Source: Arachnopeziza araneosa
Taxonomy: Eukaryota; Ascomycota; Leotiomycetes; Helotiales; Arachnopezizaceae
Assembly: GCA_003988855.1 (NCBI GenBank)
Contig: QYAI01000018.1
Coordinates: 1 to 64,000 of the forward strand
Direction: 5' to 3'
DNA length: 64,000 nucleotides
Shown here: positions 20,081 through 31,007 of the stretch, piece after piece
How positions within the stretch are numbered: position 1 is the stretch's first letter
How the letters are laid out: each line of letters opens with the position of its first letter
Program-made: the position numbers and the translations under genes
Notes under the pieces: generated by a model
Seen by the model: the letters and a program-made list of their open reading frames with translations, nothing else
What the model was told of the DNA's origin: nothing
Databases searched by the model: none

Positions 20081-20521
20081 AAACAGCGCTTCCTAAAAGT
20101 AGTATGGGAGCCAGTAAGGATAATCAGTCTTGTAGAGGGTGAGAGGAGGAGCGGAATGAGTATAGATGTAGATGTATATTCAGAGCATAATCTCCAATAC
20201 CCAAGATTCCAAGTGATGACGGCTTTGAGCGATGGCGACGAAAAGTTGGTGCTCAAAGTGGAAAAGGTTGCCATTCTGCCGTTCCTCTCCGCCAATGACG
20301 AATGTGGGGGACGACCTTGCGGTATGGAGGGGAGGGGATGAATAATCCACTCCTCTGCCTCCTAGAAATGGCGACATTAGAAGTTTGAGTTGTGCAACTC
20401 AATTGATCTTTCTTTCATGACTCTCTTCTACAGACCCTTTCGAATTACACGCCCTCTCGGTAGGAAAGTTTATTTTGTCTTCATACATCAACGCCTCTAT
20501 CATAAGTCTACTCCTATCAGA
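20081..20521. promoter_or_regulatory. Divergent promoter region, SelO and aldo-keto reductase
   Basis: The 441 nt between the start codons carry both promoters. An in-frame upstream ATG for the reductase lies at 20417, so the true gap may be 336 nt. Confidence 0.5.
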
Positions 20522-21685
20522 ATGAATTCGGCAGGGGCAACAACCCACCAAACCTCATACGCTGAGGGCGGTTCAGATGCTTCTCCGAAACAGCTACCAT
20601 GGAACCAGGATTTGAAACTCAATGATGGAAAGGAAATTCCAACGGTAATCTTGCCACCTCCCTTTGTTGGCGAGTGTGACTAACATTGACAGCTTGGCTA
20701 TGGCTTGGGAACTGCCAATTTCAAGGGAAATCCTGGTTCTCCCGTAGATAAAGAACTTGTGAAGACTGTCATCTTGGCCATCAAAACTGGCTTCTATCAT
20801 CTCGATGGGGCTGAAGTTTATGGCAATGAGACTGAACTAGGCTTGGCAATCGCAGAAGCCGGTGTTCCACGTGAGAAACTCTATGTGACGACTAAAATCT
20901 CTGGAACGAAAGTTCAAGATACCAAAACTGCCTTTGACCTTTCATTGAAGAAGCTGGGTTTAGATTATGTCGACCAATATCTCATTCATGCACCGTTCTT
21001 CGCCGAAAGTCCAGAAGACTTGCAGAAGAAGTGGGCGGACCTAGAAGCTATCCACGCTTCTGGGAAGGCAAAGTCCATAGGAGTTTCGAACTTCCTAAAG
21101 CCAGATCTAGAGGCAATCCTCAAGACGGCCAAAATCGTCCCAGCAATCAATCAGATTGAATACCATCCTTATTTGCAGCATGGAGACTTGATCGACTTCC
21201 ACAAAAAACACAGCATCGCAACATCGGTCTATGGACCACTCACAGCAATTACCAAAGCGAAGCCAGGACCTTTAGACGAGACATATGAGCAATTAGCGCG
21301 GAAGTACGGCGTTACTCCTGGAGAGATTGCTTTGAGATGGGTAGGACTTATTTTTTATCTCAATTCACCGTTTCTCTCTGTGGGATAAGAGCTTAGGAGT
21401 TATCCTAGAGGCATCCCAGTTGACAGATGTTCTTTATGATCCAGTGTAGCACATCGTCTCGTTTAAGAATTTGTGCAATGCCGCATACTAATCTGCCTGT
21501 AGGTCATTGATCAAGGACTGGTGGCAATAACGACAAGTTCCAGCGAACAGAGGTTGAAGAGCTACAAGAAGATCGCCCAGTTCAAGCTGACACCTAAAGA
21601 AGTGGAGACGATTTCCGAGATTGGAAAGCAAAAGAATTTTAGGGGATTCTGGAAGAATAAATTTGCTCCAGATGACTGGTCGTGA
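20522..21685 (+). CDS. Aldo-keto reductase
   Basis: Three exons (20522-20644, 20693-21340, 21503-21685) encode 317 residues. The catalytic tetrad is visible: Asp and Tyr in GFYHLDGAEVYGNETELG, Lys in YVTTKISG and His in YLIHAPF. SIGVSNFLKPDLEAIL and INQIEYHPYLQ are further family blocks. The last exon (VIDQGLVAITTSSSEQRLKS) forms the NADPH-binding end, with Ser and Arg for the 2'-phosphate. The enzyme should reduce aldehydes or ketones with NADPH; the substrate is unknown. An ATG at 20417, in frame and without stops, would add 35 mostly basic and aromatic residues (MTLFYRPFRITRPLGRKVYF and following) resembling a mitochondrial presequence. Confidence 0.92.
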
Positions 21686-22503
21686 AGAAGAGTGCAGTAG
21701 ATGGGCATCTGAGACAGGTGGATGGATTGGCAGCATGCTTCAGGATGTTGATCATTTTAATAATGTACTTCCAACACGTCCATAGCCCACAGTGAATCAA
21801 CACAACATATAAGACGAGGGAAAACGGCACAAGTTGACTAGTTTGGCAGGTGCTTAGAAACAACCGTGTTAACCCTCTCTTTCACAGTCGACCGTTTAAA
21901 CCATCAACTGGAGCGTTTCTCGTATGAAAGTGGACAGTTGTGAATTGTTGATTTCTATAACCTAATCAACCCACGGGTCGTCATCACGCAAGGAATCACA
22001 GATATCACTTGACCAACAAGATAGATAGAACTCGAAATCCAAGGCATTTTTCATCTAACTAAAGTTCTGGGGTATTTTTTGGCCGGCTGAATAAAGACTA
22101 ACTAGGTATCGTGCGAAACGGTGTCGAAAAGCAGGCATTGTATGGGGCAAGATGAAATGGCAAGAATTCCAATTAGTAGATCATCCCTGATCCAAATAAG
22201 AAGGCAAGCACCGATTTTGCGGCGCTTTGCGAAAGCTTCTGGTGGATATATGTATGCCATAGATTCCCGTTGAGGGGTTTGTCAACGAGGCCATCGAGGC
22301 GACGAGCACTGCTTTCGCAGCGTCTATGGATGTTGAAGGTGATGGAGTTGTTGCGATGTCTTGATCAATTAACCAAAGAAGAAGAAAACCAAGCGATGGA
22401 GCGTGTCTAGAAATATCCGCTCCAGAAGAAGAAACGCCCCAACTCCACGCTCACTTCATCCAACGTCCCGTCCTCCGCGCCGCTAAAATGAAGGTGGAGC
22501 AGT
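21686..22503. other. Convergent intergenic region
   Basis: This 818-nt gap lies between the 3' ends of the reductase and the aminomutase-like gene. Nothing coding is recognisable. Confidence 0.5.
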
Positions 22504-24400
22504 TCATGACTGCGTGGGATCCTCAATCTTGGCCGGACGTAACCACTGATCTCTAGCTTCAGGGCTTAAGCTCGCCAAGGGATCATAGTAGCTGTAGACC
22601 TTGTTCTCCTTATCGCGGCCCTTGACTGCAGGAGCAACGAAGGTCGAAACACCAGCGTCCTCATCGTATGACATGTGCGAAGTAGCAAGGCGTTTACCGC
22701 CGCCGCCAGGGAGATCAACCACGAACTGTGGCGTCATGAAGCCGGCGATGGTGCCGCGGAGGTCGCGCTCAAGGTCGAGGATGGTGCGAAGGGGAGTCCG
22801 CAGATCCTCGACACCGCGGACGAGATCACCGGCGTAAACATAGTACTTTGGCTCATGTCAGAAAAGAGGATAGTAAAAGGTGTGGATTATTCTTACTGGG
22901 GTGATGTTGTTGTCAGCTAGCTCTCGTATCAGCGCACCCATTGATCGAGGAGTGTCGTTGACGCCTTTAAGGAGGACAGATTGATTGCGGACAACAACGC
23001 CATTGGCGAAGAGCTTTTGAGCAGCCTCACGAGAAACCCAACTGAACTCATTGATATGGTTAAAGTGGGTGTGGAGCGCAACATGCTTTCCTCGCTCTCT
23101 GGCAACCTTGGCAATATGGATCATCTCATCAGTCCAAGTATCGTCAGGATCCAAGGTTCTGTTGGGAGAAACGCAAAGGCCTTTCGTAGCAATTCGGAAG
23201 CGGCGAACATGTTCAATATTGTTGAGTTGGTCGCAGATTAAGCGAAGATGTTGAGGTTGCAGAGAATACGAATCACCACCAGAGAGAACGACATCGTTTA
23301 TGCTTGGGGTCCTGGCAATATAATTGAGCATATCTTGCCAGCGAGCACGTTGAGGCTTGAGAGATGCCTTTGTGACAGTCTCGGTGTTGGCGCCAACTGC
23401 GTAGGAACGGGTACAACTTGAGAGGCGTCAGCTTCGATGCGGCAGATAGGAATGAACTCGAGTACTTACTATCTACAATATAGAGGGCAATGGGAACTAG
23501 CTAAGAAGAGACACTTGTCTGTATATCTATGAACCAAACCAGGGCAAGGAGAGTCGGCAGTCTCGTGAAGAGAGTCCAAGGTGAGCATCGGGTGATCAGG
23601 CTGGAAAGCTGACTTGAGCGGAATGAATTGCCGGCGCAGAGGATCCTCAAGAGGGTTGAGCCAATCGATGGACGCACAAATGTGAGGCGGCATACGAATT
23701 GACATTGGTGCCAAGTCCATACCGCTAATCACATCTTCGATGAAGTCTTCTCGGGTTTGGATGTGCGGGAATTCTCCGCTAGGAGGCAATTTCTCTGGAA
23801 GAACTTCCTTCAGAAACTCATATAATTTGTACTTTCCTTGTATATCATTTGCAGTCTAAATAACGCATTAACTACTTTCTCAAAGGTGACTTCTTTCCGT
23901 TGTTAACTTACTCCCCAACGGTATGATAAGAACTGCTTTTCAGAGATGTTTTTCCAACGTGGAATCGTTCGCCAATACGGTACTCGGTCAAATTTCGAGC
24001 CACGATGGTACGTGGGGACCGTGGACTGATCTAAAGTTGCCTCTACATCTCGAGTCTGGATTTCTTGAGCTTGCGAGGTTCTTGTCTTTGTCTCTAAAAG
24101 AGTCCGGACAGTCGCCTTCATCTTCGTCTCTTGGCAGGTGTGAACCGGTGATTTAATCAAGGGAGGTTGAACTTGAGCTTCGATCTGCGCACGTCTGTCG
24201 AAGATCTTTGGAGCATCAAGAAAATCATGTTGAGAGGCTGGAGCGTGTGCAAGGCCTGCTTGGGCGTTCTTTTGAGCAATTGAGTGGAAAGCTCTATAGG
24301 GTCCACCAGGGGAATCGAATGTTGACCTGGGTGCCAAGTGAGCTTGAAGAGTCCGCTTGAACAGCGGCTCAGCTCTCGTTCTTGCAAGTGCTGCACGCAT
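22504..24400 (-). CDS. Lysine 2,3-aminomutase-like (KamA family) radical SAM enzyme
   Basis: Four exons (23912-24400, 23470-23855, 22897-23416, 22504-22845) encode 578 residues. After a basic N-terminus that could be a mitochondrial presequence comes an Arg/Thr-rich extension. The conserved core opens with YRTIPRWKNISEKQFLSYRW in near form. The radical-SAM cluster motif CPLYCRYC (Cys 286, 290, 293) is formed only after splicing. NDVVLSGGDSYSLQPQHLRL supplies the SAM-binding GGD, and VVDLPGGGGK carries the Lys that binds pyridoxal phosphate. All features needed for SAM- and PLP-dependent 1,2-amino migration are present, so L-lysine to L-beta-lysine is the likely reaction. The fungal role of beta-lysine is unclear. 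Confidence 0.9.
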
Positions 24401-27400
24401 GGTGGATCGAGGAGACAGGTTCTTGCGGTCCTAAAAGAATTTAGCCCAAGGTTGTGGTGAAATGATCGAGGACGGAGGGTGGAATGGAGACGAAGAGCCT
24501 ACTATTTATCTCGCCTATTTGGCGAGGTGCTTATTTTTGCAAGGTGAGGCAGTACGCAGAATAGCAATCAGCCCCCTTAACGCTCGTATCGAAGTAGCTT
24601 GGGTGAGAAAGTAGGTCACCACGAAAGCACTCGCCAATTAATATTTATTACCTACGCCGCTTCTCAGCATGTCGCGATCCACCCCGCGACCCAATTAATT
24701 CAGTGTTTGGCGGGAAAGGTCGACAGTCCCGCGAGGCCGGAAGCGCAGTGGGAAGAGGGATGTCGGATGCCAGCGGTGGGATGTTCGTCCTGCCTGGCCG
24801 GCGCAGTGGGATGGCAGGAAGGATGGAAGGGCCGGGTTTTCTTGGTGTTTTGTTGTGACTATTAATATTGATATGTGGTGGTGCTGGATGCCCATTGGGG
24901 GAGTGTTAGTTAGGGGTCTTAGTCAAGATATCCCCCCTCCTTCCCGGGCCTGGCAGCGCAAGCCAATTCCCAGCGTCTTGGGTAGCGTGTCCCGGAGAGT
25001 AAAGGGCAAATCTGTAGTGCCGTTGGGTATCTCGCCCCTGCTGCTCCTATTTGCTGAGATTCAGATAGGCGAGACGGGAAAGATTTGTGCCATGCTGCTC
25101 CTGTACCATTGGGAACATTCTTTATCATCTGCGCGGGCACAGGAATCGGTAGCAAATCGGAAAGGTTTGCAGGCTGGACTGATGTCCGCTGGAGCCTCCT
25201 CCGGCTTTTTCATCATCTTTCCCATGTGTAACACCAGCATCCCCAACGGATAAACTCTGTGGAGATGCATCCACGCTCCTGATTGGACCACACCGGCCCA
25301 ATCTCAGCATCAACTTTCGCCCGATGAATGGTCATGGCTGCTGCTCCCCGGGTTTGCCTGTGCCATTCGATCGATCTTCATGCAAGGCGCTTGCCTCCTG
25401 CTCTCCGCACGGCCGTCGCAGCAGCAAGAGGACGAGCAGCTGAAGTCGACCAGCCATTACCCGAGCCATCTCGATGAATGACATGTTTTCTGCGGCAACA
25501 TCTTCACTTTCCATTTCACTTTCCCTTGAAAACTTGGCAGGCCAGCTGCGACCCACTGAACTGCCAGGAGGCTTTTGACAAGAGCCCTGAGCGCTGAAGT
25601 CAAGACCCGAAGCTGCAAGAAGTTCTAGATTCGGGTTTGATTCTATCACAATATGATATGGACTGCCCTGAGACGGAGCGGCACGCTTCTACTTCTCGTG
25701 CGCCTTGACCTATCCCCATCAGGCGCGTGAGGCTCTGATCAGCCGAACTTCACGGAGAGGGATCCAGAGGAGCTGAATATCAAAAAGATCGCTCCTACCG
25801 CACAAAATTTCAGAGCAAACGGGCTTGAACGACGATCCCGACAAGAGAAATGCAGGACGAATCAACCCATCTTTCCCATCGAAGCCACCGGCTAGCCCCA
25901 ATGCCATTTGTGGAGGGACTCTGCTCACTTCCATAAAGTTCCATTGCGAGAATCAATGAATCGAGAGCAAGACCTCATGACACCCCCTTCTGAATTCGAG
26001 AAAGAGCTTCTTTCCCACCCCAATCCATCGATTGATTGGTCTTGCCGTATCACCACGCTGGAGGCCAAACAACGAGAAATGGAAAAGATTGCGACATTCT
26101 AGGGAAGGATGGGTCGCCAAACCCAGCTCGATGATGACTGCAGCTCGCACAGAAGCTCTGAAAGGCTGACGAAGCGGAGGAGTAGCGGGACGATGCGCCA
26201 CTGAGACATCACCTATGAACAGGTTAGAACCTCCACACTATTCACAGATTGTCAAATCAGATAATGACACACATGAATTCTCTTCCAAAGCCAACAACCG
26301 TCATGTTCATTTCCAATCAAGAACATGCCCAGTCCCAATTCCTCGGTTATCCTGAACCGAACTCGTCTTCTCATCTCTACCACCACTTCAGATGCTCTGA
26401 CATGAGTGCAAATTTGATCCAGTGATTAGTCGTCCACGGCTGACATCCTCAGCAGTCCATACTTGCCTCTTTCGCATCTCGGATTGGTGTATCCACGCCC
26501 CTACCCGCGGTTTCGGAGCGGGGTTTCGGGCGTGAGCTAACAATGGGATGGGTTGAAAGGAACGCCGAAGCTTGGCCAAAGAGAACAATGTTCTTTGCTC
26601 GTTGTGATTGTGCGGTTTTCCTGTCTACCCTTGAGCTGTCGTGTTACCGTCACGTCATGATACAGTGTTGCTTCCGCCACAGTCTCGGGTTGCTGGTTTA
26701 GTTCAGGGCCTGCATGAAAAAATCTCTGGAGTATCGGAATTGTGCAGAGAACCAAAAAGAGTATGTTGAGTTGTGGACGTGTGAGGAAGTCATGATGAAG
26801 GATACCAAAACTACACTTTCCGCTACTCTCTTCTCGCCGAAGCATTTCTCACAGCCTAGGCATACCAATGGCTCTTGTCCATTTTGCTTTAGGATCTACG
26901 TGCATATTCTGTGATACCAACCTATGCACAAAAACAATACTCGATAGCAAAAGTAGGTTTGAGAAAGGTTTCTCGGAATTTGGCAATTTGAGCTCTGCTA
27001 CTATCATAAGTCGTTTGGTTAGCGTCTTTCATGTGATCAAGCCCTGGACCTCATTTTCCCGTAGTCTAGCTTCGCTGCATAACTTTCCTTGATAACGTCT
27101 GATATCCATCAAGTCTTCGAGAAGTCTCATCCACCCTAGCGGCTTTTTCCCTTGACGAAAGCTCTCTTGTTGGCTTTGTTCGAGTCTTGCACACACATCT
27201 TGTAATCACCAGGCTGATGGCTCACCATCTCTAAATATCCATCTTCTCTCAGCCTTCATCACTCAAAAGCATCGGGCAACTTGTCTCCAATATTCCCCAT
27301 CTTTCGATTGACACCGAGTTTCAATATCAATTTTGGGAGTGCATGGTTTCAAACGAGAGGTTGCCGCATCAGCGTAGAATGAGCAAGCTCGGTCTGATTC

Positions 27401-27980
27401 ATGATCTCTCATGTTTGAGGGATGGCTATTTTCAAGACGCCGATGAGATGGAGGACCTGGTGGTAGGAAAAACCTGTCAATCAAGAAGATGGGAGAGTGC
27501 TTAAAAGCATGAGCACGTGCTCCAATTACAGAATACTTCAGAAATGTATCAAGATATGCTTAATCTCTTACAATGGATTAGGAAATAACTCTATACAAAT
27601 ATAGATAATTTTGACCTGATCTGCACTCCTAAAAGAAACCCTAGTCAGATGAAGACCCACGTGATATGCGCTGGCAATGGCTCGCTGAACAACCGTCAAA
27701 TAGGAACGCTTTCGATATCTAAATAGCACGACAGGAAGGCAATTGAAGCTCTATACCATATATATGTATTGCTTCAACCCGGCCGATTCTTGTGTATAGA
27801 AGATCAACAGACTCAGGAGTGGATTACGGCCTCAGTTCCCAGGCGGAAAGTGAGTTCTGGACGAAAGTCACGGGGTTCCTTAGCTCCCTTTGAGCCTCTC
27901 CTTCCGACAACTCGCGAAGAGATCTTTCTCAACCTCAAGAGCGAAGGTCTCGATACCACAATCCATCTCATCTCCTCTCC
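24401..27980. other. 3.6-kb region without a supported gene
   Basis: Open frames up to 132 codons occur on both strands, overlap each other and show no motif or plausible splice-joined protein. The part at 24600-25700 is more G+C-rich than the flanks. The rightmost 300 nt should be the ATP synthase alpha promoter. It may hold an unannotated RNA, but I cannot see one. Confidence 0.5.
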
Positions 27981-28002
27981 GTCAATTGCTTCAGCAATTG
28001 AC
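27981..28002 (+). promoter_or_regulatory. Perfect inverted repeat in the ATP synthase alpha leader
   Basis: GTCAATTGCT and AGCAATTGAC flank the dinucleotide TC: ten matched pairs, or nine with a UUCA tetraloop. It sits 43 nt before the ATP synthase alpha start codon, in a CT-rich leader, so it can form an RNA hairpin or a DNA palindrome site. Function is unknown. Confidence 0.6.
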
Positions 28003-28045
28003 TTTACTTTTCATATTCTCTTTAATACACATACCCGAGATCAAT

Positions 28046-30391
28046 ATGTTCCGGAACGCCCTGAAGCAGACTGGCCGGGCGGTCGCGATCTCTGCTCCAA
28101 GTAGAATTGCTGTACGAACCCTTTTTCAAATCCCCTCAATCATCTCCTCATCAATTACAATCAATCCGAGCATGCTTCGGAAGCTCAATTGAGTTGTTGA
28201 GGTAGCTTATGTTGCTTGTTGAGGGCTGTAAAGCTCTTTTAAAAGCTTTGCTGAGCTCCATGTCCGGCTAACGTTTTCCATCCACAGGGGCGTCATGCAG
28301 CGGCACCAGCTTTCAACGCTGCCTCGAAGCAAATCAGAGCATATGCTGACGCAAAACCTTCGCCGACTGAGGTCTCCTCAATTCTCGAACAACGTATCAG
28401 AGGTGTACAGGAGGAGGCCGGTCTTGCGGAAACCGGACGGGTTCTATCAGTTGGGTCCGTGGAACATGCAACGGCAAACGATGGCCATAACTAATTGGTG
28501 TATACAGTGATGGTATTGCTCGTGTCCACGGTATGAGCAATGTGCAGGCTGAAGAGCTTGTTGAGTAGGTTTAACCCAAAAGTTAAAATGCCTCAGTTGC
28601 TGATCCAAAATAGGTTTGCATCGGGTGTCAAGGGCATGTGCATGAACTTGGAAGCTGGCCAAGTCGGTGTCGTGCTTTTCGGTTCTGATCGTTTGGTCAA
28701 GGAAGGTGAGACTGTCAAGCGCACCGGAGAAATTGTGAGTATCAAAAATCGGAGGACCTTGGCAAGAGCTCATGAATATCTAGGTCGATGTTCCTGTAGG
28801 AATTGAGATGCTCGGTCGTGTTGTTGATGCTCTTGGAAACCCTATCGATGGAAAGGGACCTATCAAGACCACCGAGAAGCGTCGTGCTCAGTTGAAGGCT
28901 CCTGGTATTCTTCCCAGGAAATCCGTCAACCAACCTGTGCAGACTGGTCTCAAATCGGTCGATGCAATGGTACCCATTGGACGTGGTCAGCGTGAATTGA
29001 TCATTGGTGATCGTCAAACCGGAAAGACTGCCGTTGCTCTCGACACTATCCTAAACCAAAAGAGATGGAATGACGGAAACGACGAGACCAAGAAGCTTTA
29101 CTGCGTGTACGTGGCTGTTGGACAAAAGCGATCCACCGTTGCTCAGCTCGTCAAGACCCTCGAGGAGAATGATGCCATGAAGTACTCCATCATTGTTGCT
29201 GCCACGGCTTCCGAAGCCGCTCCCCTACAATATATCGCTCCATTCACTGGTAAGTCATCCCATTTTTCTTTCTGAGTCGCAGTAGCGATGGCCAGTAAAG
29301 CTGCATACAACCGCGAACGCGATGATGATATCGAGGCATTCCTATCTCGCAAGTGCATCGAAAAGTTTGCATGGGCAGCAAAGAACTATAATCTGCGACT
29401 ATACTGCCACTGGTCCAAGTCACCTCGAGATTCACAAGAATACCAAGCGTCACTTGAAGAAGGCTGCTGCAGTGGCGGCCATTTCTTCCACCTGACTTTC
29501 TCTCGTTACCTACTGATCATTAACCGTCAATTCGCTAACTCATTGTACTCAAGGCATGTCCATGGGCGAATGGTTCAGAGATTCTGGCAAACACGCTCTC
29601 ATCATTTTCGACGATCTGTCCAAGCAAGCTGTTGCATACCGTCAAATGTCCCTCCTTCTCCGTCGTCCTCCAGGACGTGAGGCTTATCCCGGTGATGTCT
29701 TCTACCTTCATTCCCGACTCCTCGAACGTGCTGCCAAGATGAACGAGAAGCACGGTGGTGGTTCTTTGACTGCTCTCCCCATCATCGAAACCCAGGGTGG
29801 TGATGTGTCTGCCTATATCCCAACCAACGTCATTTCCATTACTGATGGACAAATCTTCTTGGAGGCCGAACTTTTCTATAAAGGTATTCGTCCAGCCATT
29901 AACGTCGGTCTTTCCGTGTCTCGTGTCGGTTCCGCTGCCCAGCTTAAGGCCATGAAGCAAGTCGCCGGTTCGCTCAAACTCTTTTTGGCCCAATATCGTG
30001 AAGTCGCTGCCTTCGCTCAATTCGGTTCTGATTTAGATGCTGCCACTAAGCAGACTCTAAACCGTGGTGAACGTGTAAGTTTTACATCTGCGGCTTATTT
30101 ATGATGACCAAATCTAATCTCAGTCTATAGTTAACCGAACTCCTCAAGCAAAAGCAATACTCTCCTATGGCTGTTAACGAAATGGTTCCCATCATCTATG
30201 CTGGTGTCAACGGACATTTGGACTCGGTACCTGTCAACAAGATTCTTACATGGGAAGCTGACTTTACTGCACACTTGAAGACTAATGAATCGGATCTACT
30301 GGCTCAAATTGACAAGGAGGGAGCGCTGAGCAAGGACCTTGAGGCTAAGTTGAAGGAAGTGGTTACTACCTTCACAAAGAGCTTCAACTAA
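28046..30391 (+). CDS. ATP1: Mitochondrial F1F0 ATP synthase subunit alpha
   Basis: Seven exons (28046-28111, 28288-28454, 28508-28564, 28614-28734, 28784-29249, 29554-30074, 30131-30391) encode 552 residues. The first 40 residues (MFRNALKQTGRAVAISAPSR and on) are an Arg-rich, acid-free presequence. The body carries VGDGIARVHG (beta-barrel), the P-loop GDRQTGKT at 212-219, VAVGQKRSTVAQ, LPIIETQGGDVSAYIPTNVI and the alpha-specific Arg finger in GLSVSRVGSAAQ. The C-terminal helical domain ends FTKSFN. The subunit forms the non-catalytic nucleotide sites and supplies the Arg to the beta active site in the matrix. Every intron restores frame; the fifth, at 304 nt, is much longer than most of the others. 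Confidence 0.97.
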
Positions 30392-31007
30392 AAGAAAACT
30401 GTTTGGGCGCATATACTAGTCTTCCGTATTATCTCTCTTCCTTTTGTTACTGGCATGATGGTCAGAGGTGGATTGATTGTGTATTGAGCGAAAGATGAGA
30501 GCGGAAGTGAAGAGAGGTGGTAGATAGTGTGGCTGTAAAATAGAGTCGTTTCTTACTGAATTTTGAGTTCCCATTTTCTGTGAAGTTCGCCCTCTGAATC
30601 ATTGCATGAGAAAATGAATCGATGCCAGTGGTGGTTCAGAATCTGGAGAAGCTTCTACTCATCCATCGACGAATCAGAGTCTCTATCACACGGCCCCTAC
30701 CATCCAGTTCATACATCTGTCCGTCCTCTGTAATAGGTATCCTAATCAGAAGACGGAAGAACTTTCACTCGAACACTCAACTGATGAGCTCAAGAAAAGC
30801 CTCTAGTCCGGATATGTGAATGACGACAACACTAAGCACGCATGATTAAAATGTAGGAAGTCATGTCAACGCCTGTACTATTTCCTTTTCACCCAACCCC
30901 GCTACGTTTCTTCGTGCCTCTGATGATATACAATCCCAAACCTCATCCCAGAATGATGCAGTAAGTAAGTCTACAATGCCATTCCTAACTCCCCAATGAC
31001 CAAACTC
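30392..31007. other. Convergent intergenic region, ATP1 and VPS10
   Basis: These 616 nt hold the two 3' flanks. A GAGAG-rich transcript-like stretch follows the ATP1 stop. No gene is visible. Confidence 0.5.

Noticed and set aside
24401..27980. Frames of 60-132 codons between the aminomutase and ATP1
   Set aside because: They overlap in opposite strands, lack motifs and cannot be joined by plausible splicing.
29288..29680. 130-codon plus-strand frame overlapping the ATP1 intron and next exon
   Set aside because: The second half is an off-frame reading of ATP1 exon 6, and the first half lies in an intron needed to keep the ATP1 frame.
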